Origin: Cymodocea nodosa
Taxonomy: Eukaryota > Streptophyta > Magnoliopsida > Alismatales > Cymodoceaceae
DNA: 64,000 nucleotides
Reading direction: 5' to 3'
NCBI GenBank assembly: GCA_036874045.1
Contig: CM072338.1
Span: forward strand, 18,312,501-18,376,500
Shown: one piece after another, positions 35,685 through 48,800 of the stretch
Numbering within the stretch: position 1 is the first letter of the stretch
How the letters are laid out: the number at the start of each line of letters is the position of its first letter
The notes under the pieces: generated by a model
What the model saw: the letters and a program-made list of their open reading frames with translations, nothing else
What the model was told of the DNA's origin: nothing
Database searches by the model: none
Made by a program: the position numbers and the translations under genes

Positions 35685-38600
35685 TCACTCGGCCACTTCC
35701 TTTCCCTTGTATGGTTTGAGGATCTGAAAGGAGCAGAGTAGACTTGCATCAACGCTCATAAGTGCTCCTGCATTGTTGAACTCACCACAGTAGTTTGGGG
35801 CAGAGAATATCGTCACAAGCTGCCTTTCTGCGAAAAACTCGTAGCCATCTTCAACAACCTGTTACAAGCATGCCAAGCAATCAGAACGTCTACAAGCCTC
35901 TATTGAACCTTATTGTTTTCTTTTTGATTCATCTTGTTAATTTTAGTAATTAAAAAATGCTTGCATACAAAGAAATAGGAATCGGGTACTAGACAGGTGA
36001 TCCAGTTTTCTACATCTACTTCTGGAGGACCAGTGAGCGATGATGCTGTAAATGCCCTTGTTATATTAATAATGCATTTAAGCTAGGACTTCTTGTTTGT
36101 AAAAAATTTTAAAAAAAGACCTTCTACATTGATCCACAGTTAGTTTTTCTATAAACGCCCTTCTTAATGGCCATAGCTTATATTATCATACTTACTAGAA
36201 GGCTATGATACTATAGCTTGAAATTTGCAAATTGCAGTCACTTGGTGAAGGAAGCTACAACATAGTTTCAGATGCATTTATTTATTTTATAATTTACAAT
36301 CAAGCTTTCAGCAAAATCATTGTCCTCCATGTTGTAGCTTGAAATTCGCAAATTGTAGACACGTTAGCAAAGAAAGCTATGAAACGGATACAGATGCATT
36401 TATTTGAATTTATAACTTACAATCAACCTTTCAGCACAATCATTCTCCTCCCTCTATTTGGAAGCATGCCACATTAAACTGATTGTGTGATGAATCAGAT
36501 CAACACCATCAACTTATATTGTATGCAGTCCATGGACTGATCTCTTAGAAGAAAGGTCTATTGACTACCAACTTGACGATGAATACCAAAAGCATGCAAA
36601 TACTGATTGCCAAATTCAAGAAGATTCCCTCCCTCATGTCAAAATATAATTTTTCTTGTTTTCAACTTTGCCCTACAAATTAATCAAGTAACGACTGACA
36701 TGACTAGCTGTGGGAATAAGGTAAATGGAACGTTAAAGATCTGAAGCAAAGCTAAATGGGAATAAGCTAAACAGTGGCTCTAGACATTGAAGTATCATGA
36801 AATAAATTAGAGACAGTATGTGCCCTTACTCCTGATTACAAGAGCATGATGATCAAAAAGCCTAATTTCACCAACACATTTAAAAGGAACATAAATAGTC
36901 CTATCTGTAAGGGAATGAAAAGTAATGAGAGGACAGAGGACAACATACTTGGTGAGCACGGCAAATTAGATCAAGATTGTGCTTTCCCAAGAATTCGACA
37001 ACCTTGTCTGCTCCAAAGGTATAAGAAACACCCCTATCATTCTCTCCCCAGCCTTTGATCTCTCTGTCGGGATCAGACCAAAGGAGGTCACACAAAAGGC
37101 CTTGGTCTGGCACATCCCCTGGCCTTTCTATCTCCATTATTTGCTCCAAGTTCTCCAGATCAGGTGAGAGCCCACCATGCATGCATAATATCTTTTCATC
37201 AATAATTGCTGCCACTGGCAAGCAGTTGAAGCAGTCAGTGAAGACCTTCCAGAGTCTTACACTAAACCTGCGTTTGCATTCGTCATAGAATCCATAAATT
37301 CTGTTGATGGAGGCACATTCATGGTTTCCACGGAGAAGGTAGAAATTCTGGGGAAACTTTATCTTCAAAGCCAGCAGAAGGCAAATAGTCTCTATACTTT
37401 GCTTTCCTCTGTCCACATAGTCTCCAAGGAACAAGTAGTTGGAACTTGGTGGCAATCCTCCATATTCAAATAGTCTAAGAAGATCAGCAAATTGTCCATG
37501 AATATCACCTGGTTTTGCAGATCATTGTTAGTCTTGAAGTGTGGCATGGAGGACGTCAATATTAAAAGATTGCAACTTGTAATGTTAGTAAGTGTATCAT
37601 TCTACATGATGAAAATTGAATATTCAGATAGCAAAATTATATTCAAATAGATTAATACATAAGTACGATAAATTGGTTAATCATTAAATTGTCTGATATA
37701 TATGGTCATGCCAGTGATCAGAACTTAAGTCAAATACTAAGGTTTTTTTAATCATTAATCATGCCAGATTGGTTAACCAAATAAGACATTAGGTTATTCT
37801 ATTAATGACCCAGCTTATTATTAGTTAACCATTATATGATTCTGTTGGGTAAAGGTTAATCCATGCCTAGATGCATGGGTATCAAATTCGGATTTCAAAA
37901 TTTGTGATTGGACTCAAATCAATTCATTGAAATTTGTTTCTTGAAGTTGGGACTACTTAAAGGCAAATTGACTTTTGAATTCCAAAGATTGTCACAACCT
38001 AAGCATCCAAACAGAGAAGGATCCTAAAGATACTTCATCTAATAGAGAAGCCTCCATGGAGCTTTGGATGGTACCTAGCTAATAGCAATATTATTTATTC
38101 AAGTTGCTAAACTTCTTTTCCATATATTTCTCAACAATAGATGGCAATGATCTCCTTATTGTACTTCTTTATTTACTTTGGATGTCCTTAGGTGAGTCTT
38201 CATTTTCGTTGACTCTCTGAGGAGCTTTGCTTTAGGCTTATTCTTAATTCATTTCCATGCAACATTCAGAATGCTACACTAGTTTGAGATATTTGGTTAG
38301 ATAGTGGTCTAGACCACATATCTACTCAATTGTATGTCTAGTTACAGGAATGTTCTCATGTTTTGGTCTTTGTTTTAGATTGTTTATATGTGGAGGTTGG
38401 ATAGAGAGGATATTTTCTGAGTTGTTTGTCCATGGTCAGATTAAGTTTCAGGTGAGCTAGGGGTGGTTGCTTTTAAGTTATACCACGAACTACGAATTCC
38501 CCAGGTCAGTAAAATTAAAATTGATGCTGATGCTTGCCTAAATGAGAAATGGCCTCTATTTCAACTAATTATGTAGGATTCGCCTGATAAGGAACTTGTG

Positions 38601-39260
38601 TTATGTACTAACGATATTGTGACTAACAATGTTTTCTTTACAGCAATTGAAGTTGTCCCTTTTAGATTTGATCTTGCAAGAATGTTGGATAATCAACTAA
38701 GTGTTGCTTAGGACATGCCTCAGGGTCTCTGACATTTTGGTGAAAACAATAAGATATGAGCTATCAAGCCAAGCCAACTTTGCTTAAGAATATGTGACTC
38801 GGAAAAAAAAGTTTAGTAGACTTATGATCTTACGATCATAAAATGAAGGGTTTAAAAAAATCACAGCGTCTAGGAGAATTCCCTTAATAAGTAATGGGTA
38901 CTGCGTTTTTTCCAGTAATGGGTTACGACATGAATTGCAAAGTTTGTCGTGTGCTCCTTCGTGTAGAACAGACAAATTTATTGATTTTAATCCACAGACA
39001 CCTTATGAGACGTTGCAAGTATATCAGGAAATTCAGAAACAGCAGACAAAAGTATGTCCCGTACCGCAGATATTGATGGGAGCATCCAGTTTGAGCAGGT
39101 TGGGCTGCCCAAGAAATATCGCCCTAGCAGTGATGCAGAGCCCACGTATCAAGGACTCCTCGAGCGGAAGCCTCTTGCTCGCCCCACTACCATTGGAGGA
39201 CTTGCCCTTCCTCGACTCTAGCAACCTGTGTATCAACTCCTCCACCGCCTTGTCATCCAT
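35685..39260 (-). CDS. Type 1 Ser/Thr protein phosphatase catalytic subunit (PP1/TOPP)
   Basis: Three exons on the minus strand: 39260-39065, 37508-36949 and 35858-35685, giving 309 residues. Exon 1 ends ...INIC plus one G, and exon 2 continues GT GAT ATT, restoring ICGDIHGQ. Metallophosphatase motifs: GDIHGQ (66-71), GDYVDRG (94-100), LLRGNHE (123-129), then [30 protein letters not shown] and [29 protein letters not shown] comes near the end. This is a PP1 catalytic core with two active-site metals; partner proteins set its substrate and location. The C-terminus is short ([10 protein letters not shown]), lacking the animal TPPR tail. The start is the first ATG of the conserved frame; the in-frame codon two before it is GTG. 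Introns are 1,556 and 1,090 bases. Confidence 0.96.
36214..36455. repeat. Two-copy ~121-base tandem duplication in PP1 intron 2
   Basis: TAGCTTGAAATT(T/C)GCAAATTG recurs 121 bases apart (36,214 and 36,335). Both units continue through GATGCATTTATTT, TTTATAA-TTACAATCAA and TTTCAGCA-AATCATT-TCCTCC, with point differences. The duplication is older than the 29,814 one. Confidence 0.85.
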
Positions 39261-42200
39261 CCCCACCGCAATCCTGCTAGTTGACGAACAAAGAAATGCC
39301 CAGCGAGGGAGACGACGTTGCTGGGCGATGCGGGAGGAAACGGATCGAACTCACCGACGTCGATGATTCCGTTTCCTCCCCCTTTTCCGCCCGCGTTCGT
39401 TCGTGGCAGCCTTGTATACGTGTTCCTCGAGGAAAAACAGGAGGGCAGGGGAGTTGTTCACCCCTCGTTCCCGCCTCGTTCGCCTTCTCTCTCACTTTCT
39501 TTTCATCAATCTCGATGCATACGTATCTATGTTCTTCTTCCCGAGGAACAAATAGAAGTACAATATGATTTAAATATGTTAATTTAAAATATAAAAGTTA
39601 CATAAAATAAAAAGATATCCATTTTTTACAAATATTTATTTCAGATATAATCTTTATCATTAATAAATATATCTAAACATAAATAACATTTTTAATACAG
39701 ATGTTTAAGATTTCTAATGGTCAGGCCGGTGTTATTATCATCAAATATCTCGTATGATAAAACACCAAGGAAGTTATCTAACCAGGATCTTGTTAAGATC
39801 TTCTCATTATTTAACCTCCATCCTCCTTCCTGCGTTCTGCAACTGTCAAATAGACATGAATGCATCGTTGTATGTTTTTTTTCTCCTCTTTTTCGCAAGA
39901 GCGCATTTATATATGTTCTCATGGGCTTTCGTGCACTTCATCGTGAGGGCCGTCTTTCGTAGGACTCGCCTGCTTTGTTAGCTACTTAAATAGATGATCT
40001 CGTCAACAGTGGAAAATCATTGAGTCCGTCTGTTTAGTTGTAATTGACTTTAAGAGCCAGATTTTTCAAAAAATACATATATATATTTTAGATTTTAAGT
40101 GCAGCACATCTCTTCTATATTATAATAACGTAATATATATTTTGAAGTGGATGTGCACCTGTCTTTGTCGTTTCAAGGAAATATTTTTAAAATCTTTCAT
40201 TTTCTTTAAAAATAATTCTTTAAAAAAAAATTATTTGTCGTTATTGATTTATTTTCTTAGAAAATAATTTTTTTTTTACTAAAAGCATTTTCAAATCTCT
40301 CGGAGGCATGCTAAAAGCATTCTCAATTACGTTTTATGAAACTTTTTAGTAGTGGTTTTTTTTTTAAAGAGGAAAATGATATTATAAATATTTAGATGCT
40401 ATGCTTTAAATATATTAATTTAAAATATAAAAATTACATCTAAAATAAATTAGTATACTTCCTTTTAAATATTTGTTTCGTATCTGATTGGTTTTAAATT
40501 GTAGGAGTAACACTTACAATATTTTTATTATTGCAAATACCTAGAATTATTTTAAAAAAACTATTGTAAATTAACGTACAGGGAAAGGGAAAATATCGTT
40601 TCATTTCTGTTACTAATTCCAATATTACAGCAAGTCGTTAATTCTATTGTTATAAATAAAATTTAAAATTAACAATGAATTAACTTTTCTAAAAAAATAA
40701 AGAATGCAATCCAATCATTGACAAAAATAAAAATTATTATCATTGTCAATAATAAATTTGCATAATTAATATAATATTAGATTTTACTTGTATAAAATGT
40801 TATTTGTATAGTATTAGATAATTAATATCATATTTTATTTATTTAATGTATCATATCATGTAATTTATAATATTATAATATCAACAAAATTAGTTTACAA
40901 TACACTAATTATTAACTACAATACTTATTTTATCAAAATTGAGTCAAAAACAAATTTAAAATTCTATATACTGTCACAAATTATTAAATAAATATTACTT
41001 CTGCTTCACTATAACTCAAAACCACAATGTTACCTTTGATTGAAATTATCACACTTTACTATTTAAATAAATGGGCCAATAGGCAAACCAAAATAATTTG
41101 ATGTATCGATTGTTTGTTTTGTTAATGAAGTGTTTGTTTCAGACAATTTTAACAATAAGTGATATTATAATAGTGACAGGGAATTTAATTTGAACAATAT
41201 TATAAAGTGATATTTGTTTTATAGAACAATATTATATGTATATTTTAAAATTTATCGTTCATATGTTTTTTAAATTGTAATGTAATTATTATTAATGAGT
41301 TTTTTAATACTTATAGTAATATTTTAAAATAGTAAATTAAATTAATTTACTATTTAAATAGTAAACTACTTTATAAATACATAGAGATCATTTTTCAATA
41401 TTTTTTTTAGGTAATCTCTAGATTAAATAAGTAACGTTTTAAATTACTATCATCAATTAAAACATATAAAATCAATTCATTTAAATAACTATACCATTCT
41501 TTCATTGGCTTAATTATGTAACATATTTTATAAAACATAAATTTATATTAGAATATAATAAAATAACCACATAAATTTACTTATACGTGTATTTTGGAAA
41601 TATAACTTATGTATTGTTAAAATATAACACATGTATATTACGAAAATCTATTAAGAAAAATATATATAATTTCAAAGGTGATTTCATCTTTTCATTCTTA
41701 AAAATCAATTAGAAGTTTAAGGAGCGGTCTCTAAATCATTATTTAAATTTACAAGTGAATGGAGCAACCAGAAGTATATGTATTTGTTAGATTTCAAAAT
41801 ATATTCCACATCAAAAACAAATGAAACAATTATCTATACACCCTAAACCACAATAGGTCTATTTACTAACTTTCCATAAAAGCCTTTACCGGTCCAAACT
41901 TGTAATTGAAACAATTTATACATCAATTATTTCAACCTGATTGTGAGTTCCAGGGTAAGGAATCCTTGCGTACCTTGTTGTTGAAATGTTGATTCGTAGA
42001 AATTGAAGGATTCCTTCAACTTGAACATGATCACGACCAAGTGACTGACAGATGTTTACAATTGATGTCTTGATATTAACGATAGAATTGACGACAAATA
42101 ACCGGATAAACGCGTAATAGATTCGTGGATAACATAGTTATCTTGATTTTTTGGTTGTGTAGAATTATTATCATGATGATATCTTAATCTTTGCATGATT

Positions 42201-42866
42201 ATCACCTATCTGTTACAATGTTCAAAAGGTATTAGCAGTACATACCACGGATTAGACCAATAACATTAAAAAATGTGATATTTGTAATATATCGTTATGA
42301 ATATAGATTGTAAGTAACTAATGATCGAAGCCACAAATTACGTAGGCTGTAACTTATAATATTTAACCAAGTTAAGTTACAATTTACACTTATTTGATGA
42401 GTCAGGTCACAATAAGTTTTTATCAAATCATGACCGAGGATAAATTTGTCTTAAATTATAATAATGATAAGTTGAGATGATGAAAATATTAATATGACCA
42501 ATGAACAAAAATTAAATACAAAATTCATGTATTTTAAAATTTTAAAAAATAAAACGATATTAAACCCTAAAGCCTATGTTAGATAAAAAAATACCGATCG
42601 GCCTCAATCGCAAATAAAAAACCACCACCGCCTTCTTCTCGTTCCCAGCCATATATATATTACCAAGCTGAGAAGACCAGAGGCCCAAATCTGAAGGTCG
42701 AATGGACCGCAGCAACAAGGAAACTCTACGAACTACCATTTCCTTCCCGTGATTCCCAAATTCCAATCTCCGGGCAGGGCCTCTTGCTATTGTACTCCCC
42801 GCTCGTCCCGCCTTCCTTCGTCCAAGCCCTATAAACCTTTGCTTCTCCTTATTCTGATTGCGTCGG
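39261..42866. other. Intergenic region between divergent PP1 and TAF1 genes
   Basis: The first ~280 bases are GC-rich PP1 leader/promoter. 39,560-42,560 is extremely AT-rich with no gene. A ~45-base segment beginning TTAAATAT(G/A)TTAATTTAAAATATAAAA occurs at about 39,569 and 40,403. A GAAGTGTTTGTTTCAG stretch at 41,128 resembles the Harbinger-type ends elsewhere in the window. 42,650-42,866 holds the TAF1 leader, with a TATATATATATTA run at about 42,651. Confidence 0.5.
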
Positions 42867-45800
42867 ATGGACAATTCCGACGCTGTGTCTCACGGAGAGA
42901 ACGAGGAAGGTAAGGTCCTTTTCGTTTGTGATCCTTCGAGGTTTATTGTTTCGTCTGGTGTTGACGAGTTTTCATTTCGGTTACCATGATTTTTGTGCGT
43001 GCGTGCAGATGACGACAACGAGTACGAGGAGTCCGATGGGGGGAACCGGCTCCTGGGGTTCATGTTCGGGAACGTCGATAATGCCGGTGATCTCGATGTG
43101 GACTATCTTGACGAGGTGCTCTGCTTTCCATTTTTCGCCGGGCTCTTTTTTTTGCCTGGTAGAAGGCCATTATAACAAACTCTTATCACAATAGCGACTG
43201 CCTGTCACCACTGGGTGGTACGTGAGGGTAGTCGTTACAGTGGGCGAAACTTTAAAATGTCCAAGGTGCAGCTGCAATGACGGCACTGAAGTTATCTGCA
43301 ACAAAGCGACACCTATGGATATTTCAGCGTTATATATTACTGATCACTCTAGTTCTTACTTCGTTACCCTGAACATCGATTCACATTCCAATATCAACTA
43401 CATCCTGTCATCCTATTTTTAGTCATAGGTAGATGTGAGGCGTCCGATGGTACTAAACTGTGCATGTTTTCCTTGTAACTCGTCCGTCCTGCTTACCGTA
43501 CTTACCACTGCTTTTGTTGTCACGTAATTCATAGAGTTATAATGGTGTTTAAGGGATATCAAGTTGAAGTTAAGCATACCCATCATCATGGTTTGTAACA
43601 TGGAAAATTTGTTTGGCCTTACAAAAAATAGATGCATGCTAGACAAAAGTCGATTTCATCTGTATTGTGATGGTGGAATCACGGTAAAAAATCATCAAAT
43701 TGTTCAGTAGATATATGATTTGGTGTTACAACATGCTGTCCTTTTGAAATTTTAGCTCATGTCAAGTGTCAAACACCATGTATGCAACACTTATAATGCA
43801 TTTCAGTGCTGCCATTTAGTGTATTCTGGATCTAGAATGAAATTTAGTAAATGAATTTTTGTTAGGCTCACTTGAATAATAACTGACCTCTTTATTCATG
43901 CTTTCCTGTAAGGATTCAATGAATATCTACCTTTTTCTTCCATAATTTAGAATTATTTGCTTTTAAGTTTAAACCACTTTCATATCTGTTGTTATGTATT
44001 TAGTTCTATTTTCATATATTCTTATTCATTATTAAGGATATTATCCTTTCCAATTTTCTTATGTATAACAGTTCACTTGTTATTTAGGATGCAAAAGAGC
44101 ATTTTGCTGCACTGGCTAGCAAGCTTGGTCCATCCTTGGCAGACATTGATGTGAGTCTGTCGTTCATCTAGAATTTTTTTCCTTGTCAAACTTATGATGA
44201 GAGTTCTTTTTTAGGAAAGAATATAGTTTGATGCAATTAATGTTGATGAAGTGTTGTTATGTTCTCTATGACTAGCCCTTTTAGATAACAAAAATTGGAC
44301 TGCATTCAAAATACAGAACTATCTCTTACAAACTGGAGAGAAAAACCCCAGATTTACAGATCTATTTTTTTTTTCTCATTTTCATCCTTGAATTTATTTC
44401 TCTTTGGTCAATACATTTCTTCAACGGGGATATGTCTAATTTACTTCTAGTTAGCAATTAATATGACCAACTTATTCCTGAAAAATAGACTGAACTTGTT
44501 TCTAACTCCAGCTCATTTCAATATATAATATTTTCTTTTATGCATAAAAGCTCTCAGAAATGTTAATGAGAAAAGCTGTGAGAAGGAGCTTCTAAAGATA
44601 CACCAGATAGTTTCAATAAGCTGTTTCCCCACAAATGTTACCAAACACTTCCTTTGTCTTTTGTTAAGGCAAAAAAAACTCCTAAAATGTGATGCGTTTG
44701 CTTGATGAAATGGAGTGATTGATTTGTACAGCCACTTGTACAAGGAGCATGGATCCTAGAAGCTAATTTACATGCCAAATGCACAAGAAGAATATGTAAC
44801 AGGAATCTATAAATTCCAATGATATCAAGAAATTTTTCTAAGAGGCTTTATGACAACACCTAAGATTCACACAAGCATACATTTCCCTATCTACATTTAT
44901 GATTCTTACTTCTAACACATGACTTATTGATCTCTTGAAAGAAAAATTAAATCAAATCATTGATCTCCACAAAATGGATGGTTAGGAAAGAAGGGAAAAA
45001 CAAAAATATCTGTGAGATGGAAAAATTCTGAAGGCTGTATACCATACCTCCATCAAAGGCTTGCTTGGGTCAAGGTGAGGGATAATACAAAGTATTGGAA
45101 AAAGTGTTAACACACAAGCATTTTAAAGTAAGAATCTCATAAGTATTCATTTCCTAATATACATCTATAGTTCTAACATATGACATCAATATTTTACAAG
45201 CAAAAAGAGGTTGAATTGTTGAACTCCTCAAAATGTATGGTTAACAAAAAAAGGGAAAAACAAAAATGTTTATGAGATAAAGAAACCTACAGAAGATTGT
45301 ATACTATATCTCCATTGGAGGTTTGTCTTAGTGAAGGTGAGAGGTAATATAAAACGTTGGAAAAAGTCAGTCCACGAGCATGGTAAAATGGTTGGCTAGC
45401 CTTTGTATTTATTATCATAAGGAAGATACTATCTTTGTTCTTGGTATACGGGGATATCTCAAGTCAATTTGTGCATGGTTATGTATGTATGAATGAATGC
45501 ATGTTTCAAGGGCTTATTCTTTTGGGGTGGGTGTATGAGTGTATGCTGGCTATACACTTTGGTGGTTCATACGTTTTCAATAATGCATGCCTTCTACATT
45601 TGATAATGCCATTTATGGGTCATTTTTATGTTTTATGTAGCTAACAAAATCACCTTCAACATCAGCCAGTGCTTGTGAACATGGTAAGATTTTCATAATG
45701 AAGTTTGTTTATTTCCTTTTAACTCTTGATTCATTACTTATACATGTTGGAAGTTATGTCTGTGGTGTGAAATTTTGGAAAAGTGTTTTCTCACATGATG

Positions 45801-48800
45801 GCGTATAAATGCTTCACATATTTCTTGTGAGCAAATCTGTTTCTCACTATGAACGTTTCATCTCAAACAAAATTTTTAAGTGGCATCTGAATTTTCTCAT
45901 ATCATGTCAATAATTTCTTCCATATTTTTTTGGAGTTATGCTTTTTTAAACTTGTAATAAATGAATGCCTTTTTCATGGTGATTTTTTTTTCTGTTTTTT
46001 TTTTCTGTTCTAATTTGCTCTTATCTTTTTCCCTTTCCCTTCATTTCTTAGATTATGACGAGAAAGCTGAAGATGCCATTGACTACGAGGATATTGAAGA
46101 ACAGTATGAGGGTCCTGAAGTTCTGGTCCCAACTGAAGAGGACCATTTGTTGTCAAAAGAGGGATATTTTTCTTCTGATGTTTCTTTGGATTTATTAAAC
46201 CACAAAACCTCTATATTTGATGAGGAAAACTATGATGAGGATGAAAATGCCAGAGAGGAAATTGAGTTGGAAAAGAACAATACTGGAAACAAGGAGTTCC
46301 CTCCTGAAGGTTGGTTGAGCACTGAAAAATTTTTGGGTTGTCTTGATATCTATGTTTTTGATGCCCTTGTCGAAATTTTTTTCTTGTAATCACAAGCAAA
46401 GTAGGTTAACTTAATTCGTAATACAGTTGTTGATCATATACCATTTGGGTTATTTTTCTTTGCAATTCTTATGAGTACAAAGTTTCCATTGCTCCTTATA
46501 TGTCAGTATACTTGCACACCTTATTTTTGAGGTTTTTTTCTTCCAATGATGTAAAATGCATGCTAAATGATCTTTATACAAAAAATATTAATTAGTGTAA
46601 ACACATTGATTTCTAAATCATCAAAGAGTTGTAGACCTTTATATGGCATTCATCAAGCACTCAAAAAAATGTGACATTTGTTATGAATAGAAATGGCTTT
46701 AGGTACTGCATTCTCATGTTCTAGATGTTTGAGAAATGGTACACATAAAAAAAGAGATCAATATGCATTACATATAAAATGTGCACGTTAAGTTTTCTTA
46801 GTCACTTGCTGGATTGGACAAGTATTTGCTTAGTAGGTTTCTGACAATTTTCAGTACAGCTGATGGAATTCAGTGAAGCAGTAAAGAAAATCAAGATCCC
46901 AAGTTTTAACAAGATTTTTGTGTAAAATGTCCATTTCCTTGTGCTTGTAAATCAAGGAAAATTATACATCATATTTTGTTGCATAAAATTTGATTATGAC
47001 TAGGTGTGCCTGAGAGGTGACCGGCTGAAAGCCACAGGAAAAAATTCGTACAAGGAAAATAACCAACAGATGTGCCATGTTTTAATTCCCAATTTGGAGT
47101 CTGAGCTCAACAGTCGGTCAGGTGGTGGTTTGGGTGATTTCTGTGACAGAGAAGTGGGAGTATACTTGGATATAGTAGCACCAATGTCACTGCAAAGCTG
47201 ATGAAAGTGTGTTTGAAATATTTAATTAAAAGAACACCTGAAGAATAGTGTATTTGAAAGTGTTTAGTGGGGCATTCTTGATAGCTATTGGGAAATGTCG
47301 AGAGGGTGACCAAGGAAAAATGTGAAATACCACCAGTTTCTGCTGATGGAATTTGCAGCCATATTTTGTGGCCATTATACCAATTTTTGGGGCTTGTCTT
47401 CAAAGAATACGGGATTCTTCCACCTTTTCCACTTCCATAAAAAGGCCATTCAGAACAATTTGATCTTCCAATCTAGAGATAAAAAGTTTATGGAAGACAA
47501 CATGACCTTAGAAGACTAGTAGCAAAGAATGTGCATCAGAATTACTTCAGAAGTAAAATATTGCAAAAGACAAATGCAAGTTGTACTGGAGTTTGGGATT
47601 CAATGAGCCCAACTTGTGTTCCATGAATGGAGACCCTGGGCATTGGCCATCTGATTGGCCTTACATTTTTTGCTGTAGGTTGAGCTCTTTTAGTTATATT
47701 GCAAGTTCAAAAGTATGGGTTGTCTGTGGATATTTGAAATCCTAATATCTGCTTGAAATCTGCATCCAAATGGTTGGACTTTTGTCTGAAAAGATCTGAC
47801 TGAGATAATTTGAATCTGAGAAAATTTGGATCAGATTCAAATGTCGATACATTCAATCAAAAAACATTTGTATTCGTAAAATATTTGAATTTGTATCGGA
47901 ATTGGGATCCATCTAATATATACATAAATCATTTTAAAATAAAGCTTAGTTTTATTTTACATGGATATAAGATATCCTTAATTAAATTAGATAATATAAT
48001 TATGCAGAACACGCACACGCATGTGTGTTTATATTTTAAATTGTTTCAAATGTTTTCAGATTGAGATACAGATTTCTCATATTGAAATTTTCTAATCAGA
48101 TATGGGTAATAACTGAATTTGGATCTATTTTGGATTCAGATAATATCCAAATTCAGATGTATTTTTCGGAGTTATACACATTGAAAAATTAAAATCCGTT
48201 AGATACAGATTTGAATTCAGATGTGCTTGAATAAATTTGGATTCATATTGAAATGCTGATAGTGCTTCTTTGTATCCTCTCTTTTTATGCCATTCATGGT
48301 AATGTGCAACTGATTGGGGGGTCATAGGCGTATTGAGGTCTGAAGTTCTCAATTAAGTTGTATTTGTGGTTCATGATTATGGAAAGAGAATAACAACTTG
48401 CAGTTATGCCTTTAAGGAAGTGTTTGTGCCTTTCGAAAGTTTAGAAAAGAAAATTTGAAAAATCAGGAAAACAGAAAGTTTAAGAAAGTCAAGAAAGTTA
48501 AGAAAATTTAAAGGTTTTTGTGCATGTTCAAAAATTAGAAGAAAGTAAAGAAATATAGGTTGTAAATAAATAAATTTATTACTTTAATTTTTTTATAAAA
48601 TAATGAATAACAATAATACTATTATTAAAAATATTTAAAAGATAATCAAATTATAAAAATTTATTACTATTTGAAAGTTGAATAATTTCATTAAACAAAA
48701 TAAACATTACAACATGACAAATATTATAATTTTTTTTCATAATGTTTAGATATAAATTCATTTGAAAAATTTCAACTTCTTGATCCTTTCTACATAGCAT

